Shown piece by piece: positions 1 through 7,167 of a stretch of DNA of 14,792 bases. The DNA is from Desulfotomaculaceae bacterium (GTDB lineage Bacteria > Bacillota > Desulfotomaculia > Desulfotomaculales > Pelotomaculaceae). The translations under genes and the position numbers were made by a program. The notes under the pieces were generated by a model that was given only the letters and a program-made list of their open reading frames with translations, searched no databases and had not been told where the DNA came from. How positions within the stretch are numbered: the stretch's first letter is position 1; the number at the start of each line of letters is the position of its first letter. The DNA is taken from NCBI GenBank assembly GCA_028704035.1, contig JAQVLS010000016.1, positions 1 to 14,792 of the forward strand, written 5' to 3'.

Positions 1-578
1 GGCAGAAAACGCACGTCAATCACCAGGTCGGAATCCAGCGGTATGCCATATTTAAAACCAAAGGACACAAGAGTTATATGCAGGTCGGTATGACCGGTAT
101 GATCAGCAAAAATTGCGACTATTTCATCCTTCAGCTGTTTAGGTACCAGGCCTGATGTATCGATAACTTTGTTGGCGCGTCCCCTGAGTTCTTGTAAAAG
201 GCTGCGCTCCTGACGGATAACCTCCAAGACCTCCCCGTAAGCGCTCAGCGGGTGGCGGCGCCTGGATTCCTTAAAACGGCGCACCAGAGTTTCATCGGAG
301 GCCTCCAGGAAGAGGATCTCATAGCGGATGCCCTGGCTGTTGAGTTCATTTAGGACTTCGAACAGGGTATTAAAAAATTCTCCGCCCCTGATATCAACAC
401 CCAATGCTATTTTATTAATTTTATTGGCGGCCTGTGCACACAGATCGGCAAATTTAAGAATCAGGGCGGGAGGCAGGTTATCAATGCAGTAGAAGCCCAG
501 ATCCTCCAAACTATGGAGAGCCTGAGTCTTACCCGCCCCGGAAAGACCGGTAACAACTACAAGTTTTGGCGCGGTCAT
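1..578 (-). CDS. rapZ: RapZ/YvcJ family nucleotide-binding regulator, 3' end cut by window edge
   Basis: The first 192 codons of a RapZ (YvcJ) P-loop protein are present; the family is about 285-295 residues, so roughly the last 95 lie outside the window. The sequence shows a Walker A loop GLSGAGKT at residues 11-18, the family motif CIDNLPP shortly after, a Walker-B-like GVDIRGG near residue 80, and the C-terminal-domain signature FGFKYGIP followed by DVRFLP at the cut edge. The ATG at 578 has a GGGAGG ribosome binding site 6-7 bases upstream. RapZ proteins bind ATP/GTP; in E. coli RapZ is an RNA-binding adaptor controlling glmS through GlmZ, while the Firmicute homologue YvcJ is usually encoded with yvcK and whiA, which would be expected just left of this window. 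The RNA-adaptor role is not established for Firmicutes and should not be assumed. Identification is firm. Confidence 0.95.
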   Translation of the reverse strand, partial: MTAPKLVVVTGLSGAGKTQALHSLEDLGFYCIDNLPPALILKFADLCAQAANKINKIALGVDIRGGEFFNTLFEVLNELNSQGIRYEILFLEASDETLVRRFKESRRRHPLSAYGEVLEVIRQERSLLQELRGRANKVIDTSGLVPKQLKDEIVAIFADHTGHTDLHITLVSFGFKYGIPLDSDLVIDVRFL

Positions 579-691
579 TGCAAACCTCCCAGATCTTTCT
601 TCGAATTCATCTTTAATCGGAGAAAGGGAATTTTCGTTATTACGGCAAAAGGAACATCTTTACCCGCAAAACAGATACCAGACAGCGGAAT

Positions 692-741
692 GGGGACACA
701 CCTCTATTTGGGGCTTGTCTCCGGGGCCGGGGAATGTCCCC
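692..741. repeat. Inverted repeat GGGGACA/TGTCCCC in the PHP-rapZ gap
   Basis: Seven-base arms GGGGACA (692-698) and TGTCCCC (735-741) bracket a G/C-rich core that includes CCGGGGCCGG. Together with the 31-bp palindrome next to it, this makes the 226-base gap between the PHP gene and rapZ repeat-rich. No promoter or ORF in this gap is convincing. It may be a remnant of another GGGGAC-ended mobile repeat, or a structured leader for rapZ mRNA; the sequence does not decide. Confidence 0.45.
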
Positions 742-773
742 GATTAAAGGTCTGAGGAATTTCCCCAATTTTT

Positions 774-804
774 GTGCAACAGGAGAACCTTCCCCTTGAC
801 ACGC
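774..804 (-). repeat. 31-bp palindromic repeat, copy R1, abutting the PHP stop codon
   Basis: Read on the minus strand it starts GCGTGTCAAGGGGAAGG and aligns over its full length with copies at 6999-7029, 7136-7166 and 9211-9241. The right arm is decayed (CCTGTTGCAC in place of CTTGACACGC). Its first base follows the TGA stop of the PHP gene (805-807) directly. Confidence 0.7.
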
Positions 805-1539
805 TCAGTTTACAGCGTTTATGATCATTTCCGCCGGGAAACGCAGCCTTTCCACCAGTGCCAGTCCGGAAGCAAGTTCCCCCACGTTTTCGGGGTAATG
901 GGCGTCGCTGTTTATGGCCAGCTTGGCCCCCCAGCGGGCGGCGGAGCGCACTATTTCTTCTTTATTATAATGGTGGCCGGTATTTACCTCAAGAGCAGTT
1001 TCTTTTCCGGCGCAAGCCCGGGCGAGCTCGTTCGTATCCACGGGCAGCATCAGATCAGGGTGGCTGATAATATCGACCGGGTAGTTGTTAATAGTTTCAA
1101 TCAGGGCTTTGGTGTTGGCGTTGCGCATTTTTTCACGGGCGCTCCTGTTGAACCTGGCCGCCAGGTTGGGCAGTGTGTACAGCAAGGCGTCCTCCAGGTT
1201 CTCGGGCATGTAGTAAGGATGCAGGCCGGCGATCAATAGGTCGAGCTGGTCGATAATCTCCATGGGCAGATCAAGGCGGCCGTCGCTGCCAATCACCGCC
1301 GCCTCCGCCCCCACCAGCGCCTTAATATTGGGCAGCCGCAACGCCAGGGCGGCCACCTCCTCCTTGATGGTTATAAATGTTTCCGGCCCGGCCACACCGA
1401 TACCTATGCTTTTTGGGCCGTGGTCGGTTATAGCCACTTCTGCCAGGCCCCGCCCGGCGGCCGCCTCTATGTTTTGAGCCGGTGTGCCCCGGCCGTCGCT
1501 GTATTTAGTGTGAGTATGGTAGTCCGCAAAAAGAATCAC
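805..1539 (-). CDS. PHP-domain metal-dependent phosphoesterase
   Basis: A 244-residue stand-alone PHP (polymerase and histidinol phosphatase) protein. The metal-ligand set is complete: HTH at residues 8-10, SDG at 14-16, ITDHG with H40, E79, H107 (GLHP), H160 (SHPD), and D212/H214 in NSDAH. This suggests a tri-metal hydrolase of the YcdX/PolX-C type acting on a small phosphorylated substrate; the substrate cannot be told from sequence. The start is GTG at 1539, overlapping the isomerase stop by four bases (GTGA), so translation is probably coupled. No signal peptide is visible, so it should be cytoplasmic. The gene ends directly against palindrome R1. PHP genes of this kind often stand before rapZ in Firmicutes, which suggests a conserved but unassigned link. 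Family assignment is firm, function is not. Confidence 0.9.
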   Translation of the reverse strand: MILFADYHTHTKYSDGRGTPAQNIEAAAGRGLAEVAITDHGPKSIGIGVAGPETFITIKEEVAALALRLPNIKALVGAEAAVIGSDGRLDLPMEIIDQLDLLIAGLHPYYMPENLEDALLYTLPNLAARFNRSAREKMRNANTKALIETINNYPVDIISHPDLMLPVDTNELARACAGKETALEVNTGHHYNKEEIVRSAARWGAKLAINSDAHYPENVGELASGLALVERLRFPAEMIINAVN

Positions 1540-2609
1540 TCTGCCGCAAGTTCCAATTTAAGATAGTCTATAGTTTTGACGGGACCGGGATCAGTGCCGT
1601 AGAGCGCCGCCAGGTATAAGCTGGCGTAGTCCCCAGTGTAAATCAGGGAAAAAAGCTTGGCAAGGTCCCCGTCGCCGGAGGCCCAGACCTCGGTAAACCC
1701 GTCCACCACGTTTCCTATGATGCCTTTGGTAATCTCAATGCGCTTTTGCACCCGCAGATGGTCCCGTTCGTCCCTGAGGATAATCACGTGAATATTATTT
1801 AAAATTTCGCGAGGATACTCGAAACCGACAATTTCATTGTGGTTTAACTCGGGAAATACATTCCAGTAAGCGGGCGCCTTGGCGTTCTCGTTAATCTGGC
1901 CTTTCCACCTCTGCGCTACTACTTCGGTGATGCCGGTAGTGCCCCAGATCACAGGTATTTTTTTATAAAGTTTATGAGCGACCTGTTTGGAAACGTTCTC
2001 CTCCCTGGGAGACTCCGGCCCGATTTTTTTATGCAACTCTTTAATATAACTGGCCATGTCGTTTATTTCCCCGGTTAAATCGGGCAGCAGGCCCAGCCGC
2101 TGCAATATGCCCAGGGTGGGGATAAATAAATAACCGGTAGCCGCCCGGGGGGCGCAGCCTGTCGGTATTTTCGCCAGGGGAACACCGTCTCTCAACGCCA
2201 TCGCAGCCAGCTTCCCGCCGGTGGTTATGGCCATGACGGAGGCGCCCCCGGCCCGCGCTTCTTCATAGGCGCTCAGTGTTTCCTCGGTGTTGCCGGAATA
2301 ACTTACCGCAAAAACCAGGGTGTCAGGGCCGACAAATTTGGGCAGGAAGTAGTCCCTGTTTACTGTAACCGGCACCGGGATCTTATCGGCGGTGTAGACC
2401 CTGAGCAGATCCCCGCCTATGGCCGAACCACCCAGCCCGGTTACCACGATATTGGAAATAGCCTCTATATTCGGCAGTTCAACATCTTTTAAAATATTGC
2501 AGACAGCATAGCTGCATTGGGCTGACAGCCCCTCAAGGGCTGCCATCATGCCGGTAGAGTCCAGCCGGCACAAATCCTCAAAATTATTCAGATCAAATTG
2601 TTGTGTCAA
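1536..2609 (-). CDS. Bifunctional phosphoglucose/phosphomannose isomerase
   Basis: A 357-residue SIS-domain isomerase of the archaeal/bacterial bifunctional PGI/PMI type, expected to interconvert glucose-6-P or mannose-6-P with fructose-6-P in the cytoplasm. Visible motifs are GLGGSAIGGD (about 58-67), the phosphate loop SYSGNTEETLS (103-113), the PRAATGYL segment with R155, and the active-site block NENAK with E241 followed by PELNHNE with H257. The E-to-H spacing of 16 matches the catalytic Glu/His pair known from the Pyrobaculum enzyme. The start is TTG at 2609, supported by GAAGGGGG (2618-2625) with an 8-base spacer and by a 17-base overlap with the debranching-enzyme gene upstream. The 3' end overlaps the PHP start by four bases. 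Its place behind a glucan-degrading enzyme suggests that released glucose units feed through glucose-6-P into fructose-6-P. Confidence 0.92.
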   Translation of the reverse strand: MTQQFDLNNFEDLCRLDSTGMMAALEGLSAQCSYAVCNILKDVELPNIEAISNIVVTGLGGSAIGGDLLRVYTADKIPVPVTVNRDYFLPKFVGPDTLVFAVSYSGNTEETLSAYEEARAGGASVMAITTGGKLAAMALRDGVPLAKIPTGCAPRAATGYLFIPTLGILQRLGLLPDLTGEINDMASYIKELHKKIGPESPREENVSKQVAHKLYKKIPVIWGTTGITEVVAQRWKGQINENAKAPAYWNVFPELNHNEIVGFEYPREILNNIHVIILRDERDHLRVQKRIEITKGIIGNVVDGFTEVWASGDGDLAKLFSLIYTGDYASLYLAALYGTDPGPVKTIDYLKLELAAE

Positions 2610-4617
2610 CAGTAAAGCCCCCTTCCGATTCCTTAATTATTTTTAAAGCGGGCGGCTGAATTTCCAGGACGTCCTCGATGTATGCCCGCAGTACCTCGGC
2701 CACACCCCAGGCCTGGGCTATAGTACCTCTCGGCACAGCCGGCTCGTCACCGTCAAATATTTCCGAGATATACCCGACCCCGTGGTCGCGCAGCTGGTCC
2801 CAGAAGGGTGAAATGAACCGTCGGGCCTGTTCACGGCTTACGGCATCATAATGGTAGGCACAGCGGTAAGCGGTAATAAAGGGCCCGATCAACCAGCTCC
2901 AAGCTGTCCCCTGGTGGTAAGCCCCGTCCCTTTTAATACGGTCGCCTTTGTAGGTTCCCTGATATGCCGGATCCCATGGCGACAGGCTGCGGATACCGTA
3001 GGTAACATAGAGTTCCGACCAGACCTTCTGTACTACCCTCCTCATCTGCTCTGTGGTCAGCATACTGTATGGCAGGCTTACCGCCAGCAGTTGGTTGGGC
3101 CTGATACTGCTGTCGGGCCCGTCGGGAGAAACCACGTCATGGAGGCAGCCGGCGTTCTCATTCCAAAATTTATGCTGAAAGCTATTTTTAATTCTTCCCG
3201 GCAGCGACACTAAAGCAAAATCTTTTCCCAGTAGTTTGGAGATTGCGCTAAAAACCATGACCGAGTTATACCAAAGGGCGTTAATTTCAACGGCCTTGCC
3301 GTGCCTGGGCGTGACCACCCAGTCGTCCACTTTGGCGTCCATCCAGGTCAGCTGAGTGCGCGGGGACCCGGCGCTCAGCAGGCCGTCATCGTCCATGGCG
3401 ATATTATATTCCGTGCCTTCCATATACCAGCGGATAATTTCTTTTACCGCCGGGTATAGGTGTTCCCGGGTAAAATCCAAATCTGCAGTATAAACAAGGT
3501 ATTTATAGACCGCGTTGATGAACCAGAGGGACGCGTCCACGGTATTGAATACCGGTTCTGTTTTACCGTCGAAGAAGGCGTTGGGCATCAGCCCTTTGCG
3601 GCAGTGGTGCACGAAAGTTTGCAGGATTTCCCTCGCCTCCTGGAACCGCCCGGTCACCAGGGTCAGCCCGGGCAGCGCGATCATGGTATCCCTGCCCCAG
3701 TCGGCAAACCAGGGATAGCCCGCGATAATAGTCTTTTTGCCTGTCGAAGACCGATCTACAATAAATGCGTCCGCCGCGCAAGCCAGGCGCCGGGCAAAAT
3801 GGTCTGTAACGCCCACCTTATCAACAACCCTGTCGATTCGCTCTCTTTCATTTTGCAACAGCTCGGCGCCGTTGAAGCTGCCGATATCGGCAGTAGTTGC
3901 GATCACAGAAAAAGTTTTATTTTCACCCGCAGCAAAGGCTATCTCAAAATGCCCCGGTATGTAAAGGTCCTCGTAAGGATTCTCACCCCTTTCCTTTTCG
4001 GCGGCGTAGGTCAGGCCATTATACCATTCCCCGCCCTGAACATAAACACCGGCGTCACAGGCAAGCCTCAACAAAGGCATGTCTTCCTTGCCTTTTATCG
4101 AGACGGCTCCATCGGCGACGGTCTGGGTGAAATCAATTTGTCCCTTGTGGGTAATAAAATGGTGCCCCCGGCAGTTGACCATGGGGGTCAGCTTCAGCAC
4201 ACCGGGCGAGGTTCCGTTCAGCACCCGGTATAATATTACGGTGGTGTTGGAGCCGTGCACCATAAAAACAGTCTTCTCCAGAAAGTTGTCGCCGAAACTG
4301 TATGTAAAAGTAGGGAACGGCTCCATCCTAACTTGCTGGAGATGAATGAAACCAAGCTCGGCGAAAGCGGAGACGTGCTGGTTCGCGGCCAGGTTATAAG
4401 TGCACGGACCGATCGAGAAGCGCTCGTCCAACTTGCTTAAGTGAACGACGCGCCAGCCCGGAGGTTTGTGGGCCGCGATTAGCAAACCGTGGTATTTACG
4501 CGTGTTGGCATTAATTATGGCGCCGGAAGCATAACCCCCGATGCCGTTGGTGACCAACCACTCCTTTTGCGCTCCCTGCTCAAAGGTGCGCCAGTCACTC
4601 TTACCGAAGAAATACAT
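2593..4617 (-). CDS. Glycogen-debranching enzyme (amylo-alpha-1,6-glucosidase type)
   Basis: A 674-residue protein resembling archaeal-type glycogen-debranching enzymes (GH133-like). The N-terminal domain opens with WLVTNGIGGYASG and TRKYHGLL (about 20-46). The (alpha/alpha)6 catalytic domain shows YPWFADWGRDTMIALPGL (301-318), DASLWFINAVYKY (361-373), TQLTWMDAKVDDW (421-433), VTPRHGKAVEINALWYN (435-451), LSPWDPAYQGTY (545-556), GAYHQGTAWSW (565-575) and YISEIFDGDEP (616-626), ending with IAQAWGVAEVLRAY. It likely hydrolyses alpha-1,6 branch points in glycogen or maltodextrins in the cytoplasm; no signal peptide is seen. The ATG at 4617 follows a GGGAG site with a roughly 9-base spacer. It lies 77 bases after the HAD gene and overlaps the isomerase start by 17 bases. 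No glycogen synthase or phosphorylase gene is within view. Confidence 0.93.
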   Translation of the reverse strand: MYFFGKSDWRTFEQGAQKEWLVTNGIGGYASGAIINANTRKYHGLLIAAHKPPGWRVVHLSKLDERFSIGPCTYNLAANQHVSAFAELGFIHLQQVRMEPFPTFTYSFGDNFLEKTVFMVHGSNTTVILYRVLNGTSPGVLKLTPMVNCRGHHFITHKGQIDFTQTVADGAVSIKGKEDMPLLRLACDAGVYVQGGEWYNGLTYAAEKERGENPYEDLYIPGHFEIAFAAGENKTFSVIATTADIGSFNGAELLQNERERIDRVVDKVGVTDHFARRLACAADAFIVDRSSTGKKTIIAGYPWFADWGRDTMIALPGLTLVTGRFQEAREILQTFVHHCRKGLMPNAFFDGKTEPVFNTVDASLWFINAVYKYLVYTADLDFTREHLYPAVKEIIRWYMEGTEYNIAMDDDGLLSAGSPRTQLTWMDAKVDDWVVTPRHGKAVEINALWYNSVMVFSAISKLLGKDFALVSLPGRIKNSFQHKFWNENAGCLHDVVSPDGPDSSIRPNQLLAVSLPYSMLTTEQMRRVVQKVWSELYVTYGIRSLSPWDPAYQGTYKGDRIKRDGAYHQGTAWSWLIGPFITAYRCAYHYDAVSREQARRFISPFWDQLRDHGVGYISEIFDGDEPAVPRGTIAQAWGVAEVLRAYIEDVLEIQPPALKIIKESEGGFTVDTTI

Positions 4618-4694
4618 TTATGACCACTCCCTTCTCCCTAGAATGATCAGAGGAATGACAATTTATTCTGGTGCAAATTCTTTATAAGATATTT

Positions 4695-5495
4695 CTAGAC
4701 CAAGACAAACCTTTCCAATGCTTCCACTACGCCATCACCATATGAGGCGGTTGTCACGTAATCAGCAAATTTTTTAATTTCCTCCCTGGCGTTGGCCACT
4801 ACTACGCCTAGTCCGGCGTAATCCAGCATGTCCAGGTCGTTGTATCCGTCTCCCACCGCCATGACTTCTTCTCGTTTAACGCCCAAATACGCCGTCAGAA
4901 AAGACAGGGCTTGCCCTTTAGTAGCCTCAATGTGGGCAAATTCGAGAAAATGCGGTTTTGATTTACTGACAGTAATCTTCCCTTCATAGAGGGGACCCAA
5001 TTCGCCTTTGAGCTGGTCAATCAGAGGCTCTTGCGCAATGGTTATAACCTTGGTGGGATCACGGTCCAGGTATTCCAGCAGATCACCCACCACCTCAGCT
5101 TCCACCCCGGCTATGGCGGCATAGCGGCGCCCCGCCTCGTCATCGCGCTCCATCAGCAGACGATCATCCAGGTAACCGTTGAGGTGGTAACCGTATTGAT
5201 GAATCCTGGCGATAATTTCCCTGGCGTATGCCAGCGGCAGAGGCCTGTCTACCAGCACCTCGCCTGAAAGGGAGTTTTTCACCAGAGCGCCCTGGTAGGT
5301 AATCAACGGTATGTCGATACCGAGTTCCCCTGCGATACGCGCCGCCGATTGATACATACGGCCGGTAGATATTGTGAAATAAACCCCCGCGGCCCGCACG
5401 GCGGCGACAGCCTCCCTGACCCGGTCAGTAATCTGCAAATCCCTCGAAAGCAACGTGTCGTCCAAATCTACCGCTACAAGTTTATACTTATGCAT
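4695..5495 (-). CDS. Cof-type HAD-IIB family hydrolase, copy 1
   Basis: A 266-residue haloacid dehalogenase-like phosphatase (COG0561/Cof type). It shows the nucleophile motif DLDDT with D10 and D12, STGR (motif II) in the first fifth, a C2-type cap in the middle, a lysine in ATKG (motif III) and the GDGYNDLDML motif IV near residues 212-221. Such enzymes dephosphorylate sugar phosphates or flavin/PLP-type cofactors; the substrate cannot be read from sequence. The start chosen is the ATG at 5495, because AGGAGG lies four bases upstream; an in-frame ATG at 5513 has no ribosome binding site and would add six residues. The gene is a tandem paralog of 6205-7077, about 84% identical over 262 residues by eye, with an IS1182 remnant between them. 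The glucan-enzyme gene downstream suggests a sugar-phosphate substrate, which is only inference. Confidence 0.9.
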   Translation of the reverse strand: MHKYKLVAVDLDDTLLSRDLQITDRVREAVAAVRAAGVYFTISTGRMYQSAARIAGELGIDIPLITYQGALVKNSLSGEVLVDRPLPLAYAREIIARIHQYGYHLNGYLDDRLLMERDDEAGRRYAAIAGVEAEVVGDLLEYLDRDPTKVITIAQEPLIDQLKGELGPLYEGKITVSKSKPHFLEFAHIEATKGQALSFLTAYLGVKREEVMAVGDGYNDLDMLDYAGLGVVVANAREEIKKFADYVTTASYGDGVVEALERFVLV

Positions 5496-5499
5496 ATTC

Positions 5500-5505
5500 C
5501 CTCCT
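5500..5505 (-). promoter_or_regulatory. Ribosome binding site fixing the HAD copy 1 start
   Basis: AGGAGG on the minus strand, four bases before the ATG at 5495. The spacer is short but this is the only good site near the gene start, and it lies inside the six extra codons an ATG at 5513 would create. Confidence 0.6.
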
Positions 5506-5521
5506 GCTGTCATTTCGGTAC

Positions 5522-6151
5522 AAGGGGACGGTTCGAGACCACTGATAAAGTGACCTTTTAAATCGCCACGGCTTGTTTCCTAACCAAATAATGCCGATAA
5601 ATCATCAACTTACAGTATACCAAATTAAAAACAAGCGAGTGTACATCCTTTGAGCCGGATACCATCTTGGCTATCCGCTTTAAGTTTACCGCCAGGACCG
5701 TTAATTTGGCCTGAATGCGTACACTTTGTAGACCGTAGCCTTTGGCTCGGTCCAATCCATGGAATCTTTTTAGTTCTGCATTCTTGGGTTCGATTTTCGC
5801 TCGCTTGCGGTATTCTTCAAGGAATTCCGGGGTTTTGGCTCTTTGACTGTACTCATATAACTCAGGAGTATTTACACTGACTGTCAGTAGTCTAGCTATC
5901 CGCGTACTTTTACCTATGCATTCAGCCCTTGCCATTTCGTTTACGGGTTTTGGCCTTTGCTTTTACCGTTTCATTTCCCATGACACAAAACCATTGGTCG
6001 CTGTCTTTGTTGTAGCTAAACAGCTCTTCACCTATTTTTGCTACATTCATTATATCATATAGGGGGTTTTTCAGTTGTGTTTTAGAGGTATTTAGTAGTA
6101 TTTTTGTTATTTTTTATTGGGTGTTTTTTAGTGGTCTCAAACCGTCCCCGT
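5522..6151 (-). mobile_element. Decayed IS1182-family element with intact terminal inverted repeats
   Basis: This 630-bp element is bounded by 22-bp inverted repeats at 5522-5543 and 6130-6151 that match at 20 of 22 positions (inner part GAGACCACT). GTAC occurs just outside both ends (5518-5521, 6152-6155) and could be a 4-bp target duplication. Inside is the 3' part of an IS1182-type transposase gene reading on the minus strand; an intact family member would need a transposase gene of roughly 1.4 kb or more, so much of the middle and 5' end is gone. About 80 AT-rich noncoding bases lie between the right repeat and the coding remnant. It accounts for the whole long gap between the two HAD genes. 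It cannot move by itself, but intact ends could be recognised in trans. Confidence 0.85.
5558..6050 (-). pseudogene. IS1182-family transposase fragment, frameshifted with internal deletion
   Basis: Two pieces in different frames make up this remnant. The upstream piece (6050-5922, 42 residues) reads GEELFSYNKDSDQWFCVMGN and matches the mid-region of IS1182-type transposases before the cysteine-rich segment. The downstream piece (from about 5935 to the stop at 5558, 125 residues) contains CIGKSTR, TPELYEYSQ, the probable catalytic Glu in RAKIEPKNAELKRFHGL, and the family tail AKGYGLQS...QAKLTVLAVNLKRIA. The cysteine-rich stretch expected between them is missing and the frame changes by one where the pieces meet at about 5922-5935, near GGCAAGGGC. 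The N-terminal domain with the first two catalytic Asp residues is absent. It is therefore non-functional. The Glu assignment rests on family knowledge. Confidence 0.85.
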
Positions 6152-6204
6152 GTACTGCTTTTGGCCAACTTTCGCAGGCAGTAAACCTGGGTACCAGGCA
6201 TGTT

Positions 6205-7077
6205 TCACAGGACAAACTTTTCCAGCGCTTCCACCACACCGTCACCGTATGACGCGGCTGTCACGTAATCAGCAAATTGCTTTATTTCCTCCCCGGCGTT
6301 GGCCACCACCACACCCAGGCCGGCGTATTCCAGCATGTCCAGGTCGTTGTCCCCGTCCCCCACCGCCATGATTTCTTCTCGTTTAATGCCCAAATACGCC
6401 GCTAGAAAAGCCAGGGCCGTCCCTTTGGTGGCCTCGATGTGGGAAAACTCCAAAAAATGCGGCTTCGATTTATGGACAGTAATCTTCCCTTCGAAAAGGG
6501 AGGCCAGTTCGGCTTTCAGCTGGTCGAGCAGGGGTTCTTTTACTATAGTTGAAACCTTGAGGGGATCGCGTTTCAGGAATTCCAGCAGGTCGCTCACAAC
6601 TTCAACTTCCACGCCGGCTATGGCGGCATGCCGCAGGCCTTCCTTGTCGTCCCGCTCCATCAGCAGGCGATCGTCCAGGTAGCCGTTGAGGTAATAGCCG
6701 TACTGGCGAACTCTGGCGCTTATTTCTCTGGCATAGGCCAGCGGCAGTGGCTTGTCTACCAGCACCTCTCCTGACAGGGAGTTTTTTACCAGAGCACCCT
6801 GGTAGGTGATCAAGGGTATGTCGATGCCGAGTTCTCCCGCAATTCGTGCCGCCGATTTATACATGCGCCCGGTGGATACCGTGAAATAAACCCCCGCGGC
6901 CCGCACGGCGGCTACAGCCTTCCTGACCCGGGCGGTAATCTGCGCCTCCCTGGAAAGCAGCGTATCGTCCAAATCCACCGCCACCAGCTTGACCGCAAGC
7001 GTGTCAAGGGAACGGTTCTCTTGACACGCTTTCAAAGTTCTGTCAGGGCCACCAGGCGGAAGGTGTCCATTGTGCAT
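6205..7077 (-). CDS. Cof-type HAD-IIB family hydrolase, copy 2, with insertion-altered N-terminus
   Basis: A 290-residue paralog of the HAD protein at 4695-5495. Core motifs are intact: DLDDT with D35 and D37, STGR, ATKG and GDGDNDLDML. The likely activity is hydrolysis of a sugar or cofactor phosphate in the cytoplasm. From KLVAVDL onward it aligns with copy 1 without gaps, but before that it carries about 25 extra residues (MHNGHLPPGGPDRTLKACQ and on). These are unlike any HAD N-terminus and are partly encoded by palindromic insert 6988-7047. The ATG at 7077 has GGAGG six bases upstream. Removing the insert and one 8-bp repeat would give MDTFRLVAVDLDDTLL from the ATG at 7070, the normal start for the family. 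The present protein may thus carry a new N-terminal tail, or the gene may be poorly translated. It lies 90 bases after uvrC. Confidence 0.87.
   Translation of the reverse strand: MHNGHLPPGGPDRTLKACQENRSLDTLAVKLVAVDLDDTLLSREAQITARVRKAVAAVRAAGVYFTVSTGRMYKSAARIAGELGIDIPLITYQGALVKNSLSGEVLVDKPLPLAYAREISARVRQYGYYLNGYLDDRLLMERDDKEGLRHAAIAGVEVEVVSDLLEFLKRDPLKVSTIVKEPLLDQLKAELASLFEGKITVHKSKPHFLEFSHIEATKGTALAFLAAYLGIKREEIMAVGDGDNDLDMLEYAGLGVVVANAGEEIKQFADYVTAASYGDGVVEALEKFVL
6988..7047. mobile_element. 60-bp palindromic insert flanked by an 8-bp direct repeat in the HAD copy 2 gene
   Basis: The 60 bases lie between two identical copies of GCCACCAG (6980-6987 and 7048-7055), which look like a target-site duplication. 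The insert contains 12-base arms AAGCGTGTCAAG (6997-7008) and CTTGACACGCTT (7020-7031) around an 11-base loop. The 31-bp core at 6999-7029 (copy R2) is the most symmetrical of four copies in this window. Excising 68 bases (insert plus one repeat) joins the ATG at 7070 to the HAD core in frame. With no coding capacity, it would have to move in trans, if it is indeed mobile. Confidence 0.7.
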
Positions 7078-7083
7078 TTTCTT

Positions 7084-7088
7084 CCTCC
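7084..7088 (-). promoter_or_regulatory. Ribosome binding site of HAD copy 2
   Basis: GGAGG on the minus strand. It is six bases before the ATG at 7077, which opens the present reading frame, and 13 bases before the ATG at 7070, which I infer was the original start. The spacing favours use of 7077 today. Confidence 0.6.
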
Positions 7089-7135
7089 AGTTATTGCTGC
7101 ATGTTTCATTTTCATTTTACCCCTATAATACCCAT

Positions 7136-7166
7136 GTATCTCAAGGGGACGGTCCCCTTGACATAC
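7136..7166. repeat. 31-bp palindromic repeat, copy R3, one base after the uvrC stop
   Basis: Ten-base arms TCAAGGGGAC (7141-7150) and GTCCCCTTGA (7152-7161) pair perfectly around a single base, and the flanks GTATC and CATAC extend the symmetry. The uvrC TAA ends at 7168, so only base 7167 separates them. The stem could slow or stop transcription out of uvrC, but no U-tract follows on the minus strand, so I do not call it a rho-independent terminator. Confidence 0.75.
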
Positions 7167-7167
7167 T

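Noticed and set aside
772..1239. Plus-strand frame of 155 codons opposite the PHP gene
   Set aside because: It lies fully antisense to a gene with a complete set of PHP metal ligands and shows no domain or ribosome binding site of its own.
3460..4233. Plus-strand frame of 257 codons opposite the debranching-enzyme gene
   Set aside because: It is antisense to conserved catalytic sequence, has no recognisable motif, and long antisense frames are common in codon-biased genes.
6180..6204. CCTGG/CCAGG hairpin just after the HAD copy 2 stop as a terminator
   Set aside because: The stem is only five base pairs and no U-tract follows.
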